A DNA stretch of 64,000 bases from an uncultured Lachnospiraceae bacterium (lineage in GTDB: Bacteria; Bacillota; Clostridia; Lachnospirales; Lachnospiraceae), in NCBI GenBank assembly GCA_947177165.1, contig CAMWTP010000022.1, forward strand, positions 1 to 64,000, written 5' to 3'. The stretch's first letter is position 1. The number at the start of each line of letters is the position of its first letter. The notes below the pieces were generated by a model. That model saw nothing but the letters and a program-made list of their open reading frames with translations, did no database searches and had not been told where the DNA came from. Positions 32,740 to 43,300 of the stretch are shown one piece after another. The position numbers and the translations under genes were made by a program.

Positions 32740-34573
32740 GCTGATGAAAACGGTACTGTCACTGTCCTGTTCCGGCACACTGCTCATGCTGCTCATTCTG
32801 GGCCTGAAACAGCTTTACAGAAATAAGTGCAGCAGACGTTGGCAGTATTATATCTGGCTCATCGCCGCACTGCGCTTCCTGATTCCCTTTACGCCTGACA
32901 CTACGATCGTCGGAAGCCTGTTTGAAATGTTTGAGCCATCCGCGATAACAAACGAAACACCCACCGATCCCAATATACCTGCCAATGCCGGTACAGATAA
33001 CGCAGACTCCATTGAAGTTGAAGATAAACAGGCACAGGAAAGCAACACGATAACTGCTGCCACTGCACATACGCCGCTCGGCATATATCCTTGTCTGTTT
33101 ATTGCATGGACGGCCGCGGCACTGATTCTTTTCATCCGCAGGATAACACTTTACCAGGGATTTATCCGACATATCAGAGCGGACAGTACAGCGGTATCCG
33201 ATATCAAAATCCTGAATCTGCTGTCCGATTGCGAAGAAAAACTGCACATCAGGACAAGAGCAGAACTGTATCATAACGCGCTGATCACCTCGCCTATGAT
33301 GACTGGTTTCTTTCGCCCATGTATCGTGCTGCCTGTCAGGGAATGGGAAGAACAGGACTTATCGCACGTCTTTATGCATGAGCTGGTCCACTACAGGCAG
33401 CGGGATATGTTTTACAAATGGCTGGTCCAGATTGTCGTCTGCATTCACTGGTTCAATCCATTTGTGTATCTGCTGGAAAAAGAGAGCAATCAATCCTGTG
33501 AGCTGTCCTGTGACGAAACGGTTATATCCATGCTCGACGATACCGCAAGGCGCGCGTACGGCGACATGTTGATCTCTTTTATGAAATCAGACCATTTATG
33601 CAGGAACGCTTCGGCCTCCATCACGCTGACAGAGGGTGCAGAACAATTAAAAGAAAGGTTAGGTGCCATCATGAAATATGAAAAGAAATCAAAATCAGTT
33701 ATCGCTTTCACAGCCATTCTCACCGCCGCAGTCTGCTTCTTCTTTTTCGCGGCGGGTGCATATGCTGCGCCTTCCACTGACAGCGGGACAGAAAATCTCG
33801 TGCCGGTCACTGCCAGAACGATGGAAAGCGGCAGCACATATACCTATGTTCACCGTTCGTTCTACTCCGATTCCTACATCATCGGAATGGGCTGGAATCT
33901 TAATGATACCATCATGAGCAAAGAACACTATACAGACGGCAGAGAGATAACGTTAGCGGACAATTCCACGATATCAGTTTACTTTGGAGAGTTGTTTTTC
34001 GGCGATGCGGACGGAAATGCGACCGAATATCTGGACGACAGCAACGCTGTCAGGGCAATCGGGAATCTGATTTCTTCTCTGAAAAGCAACAATCTCCCTA
34101 ATTATCCACCGATAGAAACGCCTTTGGTGACCAACATTACCTATGTCGGCGAAGACTTACCCGCGCTTGCGGAGCAATACTTCGAGAGCAGCGATGCAAC
34201 GGCATTCTCTGCAATTTTTCCTGTATTAGCTCCCCGACTCCAGACAGAATACTGTAAAAGGATCTATGATGCCGATAAAATTGCACTGTTTTCAGCAGTT
34301 ATACCATACATCGACAGAGAGTTCATGATGCTGTATGCGGAGCAGGCAGACCAGGACATGAAATCGAATTTCTTTTACGCTGTCGTTCCCTACATGACAT
34401 CAGATGAACTGAACCAGTATGCAGAAAAATATTACGAAACAAATGATCTTTCCCGCTTTGCAGCAATCGCTTTTTATCTGACAGAGCTCCAAAAACAGGA
34501 CTGGCTGCTCAAGGCCCAGACAGACAATAAGAACACTTTTTCTGCGTTTTTGTCTGCGAATCTGCTCAAGTAA
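32732..34573 (+). CDS. BlaR1/MecR1-type M56 membrane metallopeptidase
   Basis: 613 residues. The N-terminal helices (TLLMLLILGLKQLY, YYIWLIAALRFLIPF, and one near residue 125) flank the zinc peptidase with HELVHYRQRDMFYKW (HELVH 216-220). A fourth helix lies near residue 325 (SVIAFTAILTAAVCFFFF). The outer C-terminal part of about 260 residues is not the penicillin-binding sensor of BlaR1: it lacks SxxK and KTG boxes and contains LAEQYFESSDATAFSAI-like helical repeats. The signal is therefore unlikely to be a beta-lactam. A terminator follows 26 bp after the stop. Confidence 0.85.
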   Translation: MSELMKTVLSLSCSGTLLMLLILGLKQLYRNKCSRRWQYYIWLIAALRFLIPFTPDTTIVGSLFEMFEPSAITNETPTDPNIPANAGTDNADSIEVEDKQAQESNTITAATAHTPLGIYPCLFIAWTAAALILFIRRITLYQGFIRHIRADSTAVSDIKILNLLSDCEEKLHIRTRAELYHNALITSPMMTGFFRPCIVLPVREWEEQDLSHVFMHELVHYRQRDMFYKWLVQIVVCIHWFNPFVYLLEKESNQSCELSCDETVISMLDDTARRAYGDMLISFMKSDHLCRNASASITLTEGAEQLKERLGAIMKYEKKSKSVIAFTAILTAAVCFFFFAAGAYAAPSTDSGTENLVPVTARTMESGSTYTYVHRSFYSDSYIIGMGWNLNDTIMSKEHYTDGREITLADNSTISVYFGELFFGDADGNATEYLDDSNAVRAIGNLISSLKSNNLPNYPPIETPLVTNITYVGEDLPALAEQYFESSDATAFSAIFPVLAPRLQTEYCKRIYDADKIALFSAVIPYIDREFMMLYAEQADQDMKSNFFYAVVPYMTSDELNQYAEKYYETNDLSRFAAIAFYLTELQKQDWLLKAQTDNKNTFSAFLSANLLK

Positions 34574-34598
34574 AAGAATCCCGATCCCCCTGCACATC

Positions 34599-34633
34599 AA
34601 AAGGCAGTCACCTAAACCGTGACTGCCCTTTTT
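34599..34633. terminator. Shared bidirectional terminator
   Basis: AAAAGGCAGTCAC and GTGACTGCCCTTTTT form a 12-13-bp stem with a seven-base loop and T-runs on both strands. It lies between convergent genes, the M56 peptidase (plus) and the transglutaminase protein (minus). Confidence 0.85.
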
Positions 34634-34648
34634 AATCTCAATGATAAT

Positions 34649-37600
34649 TTATTCAGAGTCATCGCGCCTTATCTGCCTAAATCCCACGACTCCCACAACA
34701 ACCATGCCGACACCTGCCGCGCAACCCAATGCAATCAGAAGGATTCTGCCCACCCCTGATTTTTCCAGGGCGGAATCGGTATCCTCTGCCGGCAGAACCA
34801 CGAGATCCATGGCATTTTCACCCGTTGACAGCACAATGTGCACTTCCTCCTGCTCTGCGTCCGGCGCAATCACCCCGGCCGCATCATTTCCCTGCTCAGA
34901 AGAAATCACGCCCGCACTGCCATCTGCCGATATGTCGCCAATGATATTCGTGCCGGAAGCTGACGACGCCCCAACAGGATTGGACGGTGCTGCCGGAGTT
35001 GCTGCGGACGCGGGCGGCGCTGCAGATGCCTGGTCTGTCACAGCGGCACTGCCGGTCCCCTGCGGTAATACCACAACCGGCGCGTTGCTTGTATTTGAAT
35101 TGCCATTTGCACCGCTTCCTGTATTGTTGCTGGAGGCAGACACGTTGGCAGAGGCGTTCCCGGTACTGCCTGACGACTGTCCGCCAGAGGACTCACTCTG
35201 AGCAGTCGCGCTGCTCTGCTGCGTCCCTGACGAAGGTTTCTCCTGTGTGGACGGCGCTGTCTCCTGCTTCGGCTTGTCCTGCGCAAACACAACGTCCAGA
35301 ATATTGCCCTCGCCACGCAGATCATCGTATTTGACAGTATACTTCATCGATTTATTGTCAGACACACTCCGTGCTTCCCCATTCAGGTAAAGCCCGCTGA
35401 TCACATAGCCATCCTTTGCCTTTATCACAATCGTCCGCTTCTGTCCTTTTTCTGTCATTTTGCACATTCTGGCATTTTGATCTTCCTGAAACTCCACATA
35501 CCCGCCTGCGTTATTCATGACAAGCAGCTTCTGCGCAATCGCCGCATCAACATCAGTCACTACCCCGTCTTTCTCCTTCAATGCGACAACCGCAAACGGA
35601 CTGAACGAATAGCAGGTGACCATCAGGCCTTTATCAGTCACAATGCAGTCAAGCTCCTCCACACCTGTGATATTACCACTCTTGTCTTTCAGAAAGTGAT
35701 ACGCCTTATAGCTCACGCCCGCATTCTCAGGGCCATAGCCTTCCGGAAAACCGATATGTAGTCTGACACTCTGTCCCGTCTGTATAATGTTCTGATTGCA
35801 GGTCATCAGGTTAAGATTGTAGGTAGCGCTCTTTTCTATTGTATACCCGCCCGGCAGTTTGTCCTTGATCATGTTCATCATCTGATTCGACTGCCCTGCT
35901 TTCAGCTCGCCCTCCACGATCTCCGGCTTGGACGCTGTCAGAACGATATTCTTCACATCTTTCAGTTTCTCTCCGTACTCATTCACCCAGTCGCCGCAGA
36001 AAATATCGGTGGGCTCCAGCAGCTGCGGCTTCGCGCCCAGATTCAGATAGATTCCCTGCGAACGGTATGCGCAGATCGATATCTTTCTCTTTGCACTGTA
36101 GAGAAAACTGGCCGGCGGTTTCAGGCTTCCTTTGCCCTGCAGGCCTGTAACCTGAAACGAATAATGGGCGTAATTGTCCGACAGCATATCACTCGGCGTA
36201 AAGTCAAACTCCACCGTGCGGTCATTATCCCATTTAAAATCTTCAATTTTGCTGTTCTGCTCCCCACTCCAGCCATCCCTGACAGTGACCTCTATGCCTG
36301 CGCTCTCCCCGTCGATCAGCACAAGCTGTTCATTGAACACTGCTGTCACATGGTATTTCTTTCCGCAGGTAATATACCCTGTATTGCCCGGCGTGACCGT
36401 CTTTGCAAAGGGTGCTGGAATAAATGTTCCTTTCGGATTATCCAGCTTTCCCGTGGACACGATAAAATCAGCTTCCGTTCCCTGAAAATTCCAGTTTTTC
36501 TCCAGCTCGTCCGTGCTCAGGCCCTCCCCGTACAGCGGACCCGCGGGCGCCTTTTTCGTGATGGCAAACTCGATATATCTGCTGTTTCCGTTGGCAATGA
36601 CCAATGCATCCTCCAGCTGCGGCATCGTGAAGGGCTTTGGATCAGAATACCCCCACTTTCCGACCTCGTAATCGCCAAGTCCTGGCAGATACTGATAAAA
36701 GCGCGTGAGCATATAGACACCTTCGCTGTCGACGGCTTCCTGGTACCCCATGCCTTTGTAGCTGACTTTGAATACACCGACCTCCCCTTCCTCTTCAGTG
36801 CCATCCCTGTACTGCACCACCAGCCCTTCCTTGTCAAAGAGCGTTTTGTATCCGCTGCTGTCCGTATTTCCCTCGTCCGGGGTCTGTTCGCCGGTTCCGG
36901 AGTCTTTGTCCGCACCTGCAAGCTGCGGATAAGTAAACCGAAAACCGCTGCCTGACATGACGCCGTCCGGCTTGTAATTTGCCTCCATCACTGTCTTGTC
37001 CGCCAGCAGGTACTTATCCTTCTCGACAGTGCCCTTCATGCCATCCCCTGCCGTGGCATCCAGGCCATACCATTTTCCGTCAATCTGTACATAATTCCAC
37101 ATATGAAGATTGTCGCTGCCGTCCGGTGCCCGATAATTTCCCTGCACCAGAACGCTTTTGATTCCCATGGCATCCAGAACGGTCTTGACTGCCCTGGCGT
37201 AACCCTCACACAGACTCTGCCCCTTGACAAGTGCGCCGTAGGACGTCCGCACATGTCCCGCGTTGCCTGGATCACAGTTCGTATCCAGCCTGTATTCCGT
37301 GCTCTCTATGATGGCATTATACACATAGGCCACCTGTTCACGGACTGACGCAGACTGATTTTTCGCCCCCTGCACAATCCCGTTTACCTTGGCATCGTGC
37401 TCCTTGACCGCGCTCTCCACCTGCTGCTGGCTCGTAAAGCCCTCCACATAATAGGTACTGCTCCTGCCGATTCCCATGGAAACCCCGTTCACAGCATCCG
37501 TGTCATCACTTTGGGACACCGAGATCGACAGGCTGGAAAAATCCACGTAAAAAAGATCCGGATAATCCGCATAAAAAGCATCCCGCGCCGCACCAAACAG

Positions 37601-37879
37601 GCTCAGGATCTCCTCCTTCTTACCGACAAGCTGCCCTTCTGTGATATGACCATTTTCAACCAGATCATATTCCTGGGTTCCCGTCTTAAAGATTCCCTGC
37701 ACATACATCTCGTACATGGCATCGTAAAATGGTTTCGCATCCTCCCCGAGCTGACTGTAATAATACCGGCTGACATTTGTGTTCGCCGCACTGACGCTGC
37801 TGCCCGCTCCCGCCATGCCATACGGCAGCACCAGCAGCAGCGCAAGCATGGCAGCAATAATTCTCATTCGTCTCATCAT
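34649..37879 (-). CDS. Large secreted/anchored transglutaminase-like protein
   Basis: About 1076 residues. A signal peptide (IIAAMLALLLVLPYGMAG) is followed by a helical part and a transglutaminase-like core with the triad Cys in GQSLCEGYARAVKTVLDAMG (near 224), His in LHMWNYVQIDGKWYG (near 258) and Asp in LDATAGDG. A long beta-rich middle follows, then a Ser/Thr/Gly/Asn-rich linker of about 100 residues (from TAPSTQEKP) and a final membrane helix LLIALGCAAGVGMVVVGVVG with RQIRRDDSE. It is probably membrane-anchored and displayed outside. GGGGAG precedes the start; ATG 37876 is equally possible. It has its own promoter at 37911-37939. Confidence 0.85.
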   Translation of the reverse strand: MMRRMRIIAAMLALLLVLPYGMAGAGSSVSAANTNVSRYYYSQLGEDAKPFYDAMYEMYVQGIFKTGTQEYDLVENGHITEGQLVGKKEEILSLFGAARDAFYADYPDLFYVDFSSLSISVSQSDDTDAVNGVSMGIGRSSTYYVEGFTSQQQVESAVKEHDAKVNGIVQGAKNQSASVREQVAYVYNAIIESTEYRLDTNCDPGNAGHVRTSYGALVKGQSLCEGYARAVKTVLDAMGIKSVLVQGNYRAPDGSDNLHMWNYVQIDGKWYGLDATAGDGMKGTVEKDKYLLADKTVMEANYKPDGVMSGSGFRFTYPQLAGADKDSGTGEQTPDEGNTDSSGYKTLFDKEGLVVQYRDGTEEEGEVGVFKVSYKGMGYQEAVDSEGVYMLTRFYQYLPGLGDYEVGKWGYSDPKPFTMPQLEDALVIANGNSRYIEFAITKKAPAGPLYGEGLSTDELEKNWNFQGTEADFIVSTGKLDNPKGTFIPAPFAKTVTPGNTGYITCGKKYHVTAVFNEQLVLIDGESAGIEVTVRDGWSGEQNSKIEDFKWDNDRTVEFDFTPSDMLSDNYAHYSFQVTGLQGKGSLKPPASFLYSAKRKISICAYRSQGIYLNLGAKPQLLEPTDIFCGDWVNEYGEKLKDVKNIVLTASKPEIVEGELKAGQSNQMMNMIKDKLPGGYTIEKSATYNLNLMTCNQNIIQTGQSVRLHIGFPEGYGPENAGVSYKAYHFLKDKSGNITGVEELDCIVTDKGLMVTCYSFSPFAVVALKEKDGVVTDVDAAIAQKLLVMNNAGGYVEFQEDQNARMCKMTEKGQKRTIVIKAKDGYVISGLYLNGEARSVSDNKSMKYTVKYDDLRGEGNILDVVFAQDKPKQETAPSTQEKPSSGTQQSSATAQSESSGGQSSGSTGNASANVSASSNNTGSGANGNSNTSNAPVVVLPQGTGSAAVTDQASAAPPASAATPAAPSNPVGASSASGTNIIGDISADGSAGVISSEQGNDAAGVIAPDAEQEEVHIVLSTGENAMDLVVLPAEDTDSALEKSGVGRILLIALGCAAGVGMVVVGVVGFRQIRRDDSE

Positions 37880-37910
37880 TCCACTCCCCTTTATCATAAG
37901 TTTTTAAAAA

Positions 37911-37939
37911 ATCTTATCAGTTTTGCCGTATCTTGTCAA
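37911..37939 (-). promoter_or_regulatory. Promoter of the transglutaminase-like gene
   Basis: TTGACA (37934-37939) and TAAGAT (37911-37916) are 17 bp apart on the minus strand, just after the stop of the cyclic-nucleotide-binding gene. It separates this gene from the NRPS cluster. Confidence 0.75.
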
Positions 37940-37957
37940 GAAATGGAATGGATATCG

Positions 37958-38437
37958 CTAAATCATAATCCCGTTCGCCCGGTACTGCCTGATTTTATCC
38001 TGAATTTCCTGCGTCCGCTTTTTGCTGAGATCCTGCTTCTCGTTGAGGTCATCGAGCAGCAGATCGATATTTTTCTGCATCACGGTGATCGTGTGTCCCA
38101 TATTTTTCATGATATCGGCGGCATTGCGGGGATTGTTCCTGATAAAGTCCTCCATAAATTCCTTCGTGATCCGCATGAGCAGAACATCATCGTAGGCAAC
38201 CACAGTGCAGGTGCTGGGCTGTTCCGACAGCACACTCATCTCGCCGAAACAACGCCCCCTGGAATAAATTCCTATCAGGTGCTCATCCTCCTCCCCGTAG
38301 CGCACATAGACCGCCACGGAGCCCGACAATATCTTGTACAACGCATCGCAGACCTCCCCCTCCCGCACGATGATCTCATCCGCGCAAAATGTCCGCATTC
38401 TCTGTTTATCCATGTTTTCCTGCTTCAGCATATCCAT
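37958..38437 (-). CDS. Cyclic-nucleotide-binding domain protein without DNA-binding part
   Basis: 159 residues. The Crp-type beta-roll is clear: IIVREGEVCDALYKILSGSV, then GIYSRGRCFGEMSVLSEQPS (the phosphate-binding cassette; the usual Arg after xxxxx is replaced by a Ser/Thr-rich turn) and TVVAYDDVLLMRITKEFMED. After it comes a helical coiled tail (NIDLLLDDLNEKQDLSKKRT), not a helix-turn-helix. It must therefore act through protein contacts. It is the last gene of the NRPS cluster, 45 bp after the RsbW-like gene. Confidence 0.85.
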   Translation of the reverse strand: MDMLKQENMDKQRMRTFCADEIIVREGEVCDALYKILSGSVAVYVRYGEEDEHLIGIYSRGRCFGEMSVLSEQPSTCTVVAYDDVLLMRITKEFMEDFIRNNPRNAADIMKNMGHTITVMQKNIDLLLDDLNEKQDLSKKRTQEIQDKIRQYRANGIMI

Positions 38438-38481
38438 ACTTTATACCTCCTTGCATGCTTTGGCACACATACCTGTGCCCA

Positions 38482-38889
38482 TCATATCGTCTTCCTGATC
38501 CGCAGTATATTCTGCCCGTCCTTATATTCATAGGTAATCTCGTCCATACTCTTCTTCACCATATAGATGCCCAACCCGCCAATCTCCCGCTCATCGGCAG
38601 ACAGCGTGGTATCCGGGTCCTCCCTGGCAAGCGGATCGTACTGCACACCATTGTCGATAAAAGTTATGACCACCGCGAGCGGATTTTCCATCACTTCCAC
38701 GCGCACAGTCGCCGGTCCGACGTCCGGATTGTAGGCATAGTGCGCGATATTCCCAAAAAGTTCGTCGATTGCAACCGCAATCTGCATCTGCGCTCTCATT
38801 GGACAACCCAGTGTTTCCAGCTCCCCCTCCACAAAGGAAGTCACCGCTACAATATTTTCGACAGTCGCATCAATCGTCAGTTCCTTCAT
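38482..38889 (-). CDS. RsbW/SpoIIAB-like ATPase (serine kinase type)
   Basis: 135 residues of the HATPase_c_2 type. N-box AVAIDELFGNIAHYAYNPDV, G1 box FIDNGVQYDPLA, G2 region EIGGLGIYMVKKSMDEITYE. Such proteins bind a sigma factor or phosphorylate a STAS protein. ATG 38889 is favoured (6 bp after GGGGGG) over 38895. It stands between the PP2C phosphatase and the cNMP-binding gene. Partner: most likely the STAS protein at 44645-44941, by family logic. Confidence 0.88.
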   Translation of the reverse strand: MKELTIDATVENIVAVTSFVEGELETLGCPMRAQMQIAVAIDELFGNIAHYAYNPDVGPATVRVEVMENPLAVVITFIDNGVQYDPLAREDPDTTLSADEREIGGLGIYMVKKSMDEITYEYKDGQNILRIRKTI

Positions 38890-38915
38890 GCTCATCCCCC
38901 CTGCTCTCTATAACT

Positions 38916-40352
38916 TTAGGGCTGTGCCCCTCTGTATTCCAGGCACAGCATTGTGATATCGTCAAACTGCGGCGCATCTTTTACAAACATATCAATGTCC
39001 GCCTTGATTTTCAGCAACAGCTCCGACGGGGCGAGGGAAGCATTCTCACAGAGCACAGCCCTCAGACGCTCCATGCCGTAGAGCTCATTTGCCTTGTTGG
39101 TCGCCTCAGTGACGCCGTCCGTGTATTGGAAAATCCGGTCTCCCGGCTCCAGCTGCATGGAACCGCACCGATAGTGGATACCCTCCATCCCCGCAAGGAC
39201 AAACCCCGCCTTGATCTTGTGCGGCTCAAACTCTCCGCCCTTCCTGCACAAAAATGGTATCTCGTGTCCTGCATTGACATAGCAGAACTCCCCTGTCACA
39301 AGATCGAGCACGCCCTCGAAGGCGGTGATAAACAGCCCTTCGCTGTTGGACTCGCACAGCAGGTTATTCACCTCCGTAAAAACCTCGCCCAGATTTCTCC
39401 CCGGCTGTGTGTGATCCTTGATGAGCGTCTTTCCGATCACCATAAAGAGCGCCGCGGGAACCCCTTTGCCGGAGACGTCCGCAACCACGACGGCAAGGTG
39501 GCTGTCGTCCACCATAAAAAAATCATAGAAATCGCCGCCAACCTCTTTTGCCGGGTCCATCGTCGCAAAGACATCGAATTCCTCGCGCTCGGGAAACGCC
39601 GGAAAGATACAGGGAAGCATGGATTTCTGGATATTGGTTGCGACGTTTAACTCCGCTGTCGTCTTCATCGTCCTGGCACTCTGGTCAATCGAGTAAAAAA
39701 TCATCCAGAACTCAACGACAAAGATCACACATACCGTCAGATACAGTGGAAAAAACCAAAAGCTGTCCGGGTAGATGCCGACACTGTTTGACACAAGGTT
39801 GATAATGTAAAACCCGATCACCGATATCACAAGTGCCGGTATAAAGACCAGCATTTTCCCGCTCACAGCCTCGATGGTGCGGTGCAGCGTCCTCCTCAGA
39901 AAGCGCATATACAGAACGGAAAGCCCTGCGTACACCACAAGCTTGATGGCTATGAAAAAGATCAGATTCGCCGTCTCATACGGACTCTCCTGAATCAGGC
40001 CAAGACGCATCCCAAGCAGCGTGTCGGTCGTTCCGCACAGCATAAACGTACTGACGTTCGCAATCAGACATGCCATCAGCGCGATCGCCAGCTTTGTTGA
40101 CCAGCTGTCCCGGTACAGAAACTGCGAAAAAATGCACACAAGCGCGGATAGACCAAGGATTCCCACCGCATCATTGTACAGATTGACGCTGTAGCTGACA
40201 AACGCCATGCAGTAACCGAGCACCGCCCCCGCTGTCCATGCGGCGGCCCTGACCGCGCCCCTATATCTGGGCGTAAGCGTAATCCCTGTGAGCAGTCCTG
40301 CAAACACAGACGCAAGAAAAACTGCAAAGCTCCAAAGTGCAATGGTTGCCAT
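38916..40352 (-). CDS. SpoIIE/RsbU-type PP2C phosphatase with membrane domain
   Basis: 478 residues. The N-terminal half has about seven hydrophobic helices (LWSFAVFLASVFAGLLTGIT, then FVSYSVNLYNDAVGILGLSA and others). A linker DQSARTMKTTAELNVATNIQ KS-type signalling helix follows, then the phosphatase: MDPAKEVGGDFYDFFMVDDS, VVVADVSGKGVPAALFM, YTDGVTEATN, DDITMLCLEYRG. The Asp metal ligands are intact. It should dephosphorylate the STAS protein in response to a membrane signal. GGAGGTG precedes the ATG; 15 bp separate it from the NRPS stop. Confidence 0.9.
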   Translation of the reverse strand: MATIALWSFAVFLASVFAGLLTGITLTPRYRGAVRAAAWTAGAVLGYCMAFVSYSVNLYNDAVGILGLSALVCIFSQFLYRDSWSTKLAIALMACLIANVSTFMLCGTTDTLLGMRLGLIQESPYETANLIFFIAIKLVVYAGLSVLYMRFLRRTLHRTIEAVSGKMLVFIPALVISVIGFYIINLVSNSVGIYPDSFWFFPLYLTVCVIFVVEFWMIFYSIDQSARTMKTTAELNVATNIQKSMLPCIFPAFPEREEFDVFATMDPAKEVGGDFYDFFMVDDSHLAVVVADVSGKGVPAALFMVIGKTLIKDHTQPGRNLGEVFTEVNNLLCESNSEGLFITAFEGVLDLVTGEFCYVNAGHEIPFLCRKGGEFEPHKIKAGFVLAGMEGIHYRCGSMQLEPGDRIFQYTDGVTEATNKANELYGMERLRAVLCENASLAPSELLLKIKADIDMFVKDAPQFDDITMLCLEYRGAQP

Positions 40353-40367
40353 CGCAACACCTCCACA

Positions 40368-43300
40368 TCAAAAATAACCCATTCCGTCCAGAGCGGACAG
40401 ATATTTGTTGATATACTCCTCCGTAACTGTACTCCAGCCTTCCGACAATTCTTTCAGATACTGGTCTGTATACTCCTGCACTACCGGAATCTCGCTGTAT
40501 GTCCCCGCTGACTCCTTCGTGAACAGTCCTTCCATCTGCGCCCTGCCCTCACCTGTCTGTTTCAGCTTCTGCAAGAGTGCATCAAACTGCTCGTCCGGCA
40601 GTACTGCGGTTCTGTATCCAAGCCGCTCCATTCCCCGAAACAAATCTGCGTAACGCACCTCATCGGGCGGATAGACATGGAACGCCGCTGCTTTTGGAAC
40701 AGCCGCGAGCGAGACAATATTGTGCGCCGTCTCATCAACCGGCGAAAAATTGACACCCGCCTCATAGACCGACTGCGGCACCGCCCCGATCTTGACGTAG
40801 GAGGCGAACTGGCGCGTGAATGCGTTGGAGTGCATGTTCATCTGAAACTCCCCGTCACTGATGCGCCCCTGCAGATTTCCGACACGCATCAGCCTGATGG
40901 CAAGTCCCTCGTCCACAGCCGCACGCAGAAGCGCGTACTCCGCCATATATTTCGAGTAGATATACTTGTTGTGTATCTCCTGACCAATGTAAAAATCCGA
41001 CTCGCTGAAAAATTCCTTCTGTGCGCCTCCCTGCGTCATGCCTGCAACGCTGATGGTGGAAATCTGACAGAGCAGCGCGTCCTCCTGCAGGGCATAGCGA
41101 ATCAGATTCTTTACCCCGTCTGTATTGATCGCCTCCAACACATTTCCGTAAGAAAAATGGGCGACATTTGCCGCAGAGTTGATTATCGTATTAATCTTAT
41201 GAAAATCCGTGTGCTCCTGTAAAAACAAACCGGGCTGTGTGATGTCCCCCTCGACAACCTCCCACTTGTCCCCGTAACACTGCGAAAAATCCTCCTCCGC
41301 ATAGTAAAACAGCGCCGACCGCACGCGCTTTTCCGCGCTGAGTGTCTTTTTTGCACGCGCCAGACAGATTACTTTCCCGCACAATCCCGGACGTCTTAGC
41401 AGGTCCACCAGAATGTGCGCTCCGAGATATCCCGTCGCCCCCGTCAGGAGTACATTGCCCAGATATCCGCAGCTGGCTTTATTTCCAGTGTGCGCACTGA
41501 GGTATTCGGGAATGCCCCGGTAATCGAGTATGCTGATATCATATGCCTTGTCGCTCTCTGTCTTTTTGTATAGCTTGTCCAGCAAAAGCGCCGGCGTCGG
41601 ATATTGATAGATATCGCCGAATTCCAGCTGGTTTCTCTCAAGCCCGAGTGCCTCCTCCATGTGAAGCACCAGCGTGACCGCACTGAGCGAATCGCCGCCC
41701 AGCTCAAAAAAGTTGTCGTCAAGCCCTGCCTGCGGCAGCTCCAGCGTCCTCTCAAAAGCGCTGCACACAAGCTTTTCCCTCGCCGTCACCGGCTCGCGGT
41801 ATGCGCGCTGATACGCAACCGGCTCCGTCATCAGCGCCTTCTGGTCAGTCTTTCCGTTGGGTGTCTGCGGCATGGCGTCAAGCTCTTTTAAGACATCCGG
41901 CACCATATAAGAAGTCAGGTGTGATCTCATGTGTGCCCTCAGCGCTTCGGCATCGACCGTTTCCCGCTCTGAGACGGTATAAAAACCCACCAAATGATCT
42001 GTCCTGTCAATCTTGCGCACAATACAGCTGCACGCCGCAACTCCCGGAAACGCCCCCATGACATTCTCAATCTCCGAAAGCTCAATCCGAAGACCGCGCA
42101 GCTTGACCTGCCTGTCATTTCTTCCGCAGTAAATCAGTCTGCCATCCTCCAGCCAATACCCGAAATCACCCGTGCGGTACAGCCGCATGCCGTTCCATGT
42201 GATGAACTTTGCCGCCGTCTCCTCCGGCCTGGCATGATAGCCAATCCCCACGCCGTTCCCATAGACACAGATCTCACCGACCGCCCCATACGGAACTGGT
42301 CTGCACGCGCCATTCAACAGGACAACTCCTGTGTTTGCGATCGGTCTGCCGATACTCAGTTCATCGCCGGCCTCCGTGATGGTCGCACCGATCGTTGTCT
42401 CCGTCGGTCCATATCCGTTATAGATGCGGATGCCATAAGCGCTGTTCAGCCGCTTCACCAGACTGCCCGGCAGCACTTCCCCGGCTGCAAGCACAGCCCT
42501 GATGCGCCCCAGCGCCTCCGCAAAGGAAGCGTTGGCAAGATATGCCGTGATGCGCGACGGCGTACAGTGCAGCACGTCCGCGCCGTGGCGCAGGATCGCA
42601 GCCGCCAGCTCCCCGGCGTCTACCATCGCCTTCTCGCTGCCAAGCTCGACAAACAATCCGTTCATCAGCGGGACAAAAAGCTCAAAAAGCGAGATGTCAA
42701 AACAGATCGAGCCGATTGCCACAATACCATGGCAGTTCTGCGTAATGTCCCTGTTAAACGGGTTGTTGTCGGGGTGGACAATATTTGCGATTCCCTTATG
42801 GGACAGCATCACGCCCTTGGGTCTGCCCGTCGTCCCCGAGGTGTAGATCATGTATGCAGGCTGTTCCTGACGGATTTTGGGCAGCAGTTCCCGCGCTGTC
42901 TCCTGCCGCATCAGCGAATCCACGTCCACATAATCGTAGTTTTCTGCAATCGCAATCTCAGGCGAGGAGATCAGGCAGGACGCACTGCTGTTCTCAATAA
43001 TATATGATATACGATCGGCCGGATACGCCGGATCGACTGGTATGAAAGCCGCCCCAGACTTGGATATGCCAAGTATCGTCGGAATCAGCCGGATATCCCG
43101 CTTTAGCATGAACGCTGCGCAGTCTCCCTCCTTCACGCCTCTGCGGATAAGCGCGCAGGCAATTCTGTCACTGAGCATGTCAAGCTGCGCAAAAGTGAGC
43201 ACATTGTCTCCCGCATACACCGCTGGTCTGTCCCTGTAGCGGTTTGCAACCATGCGGAATAAGGAGGGAATCGTCAGGTCACTCCTGATAGCAATCGAAT

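Noticed and set aside
37397-38533. Long plus-strand frame opposite the transglutaminase and cNMP genes
   Set aside because: Spans the gap and promoter between two minus-strand genes and has shadow-like composition.
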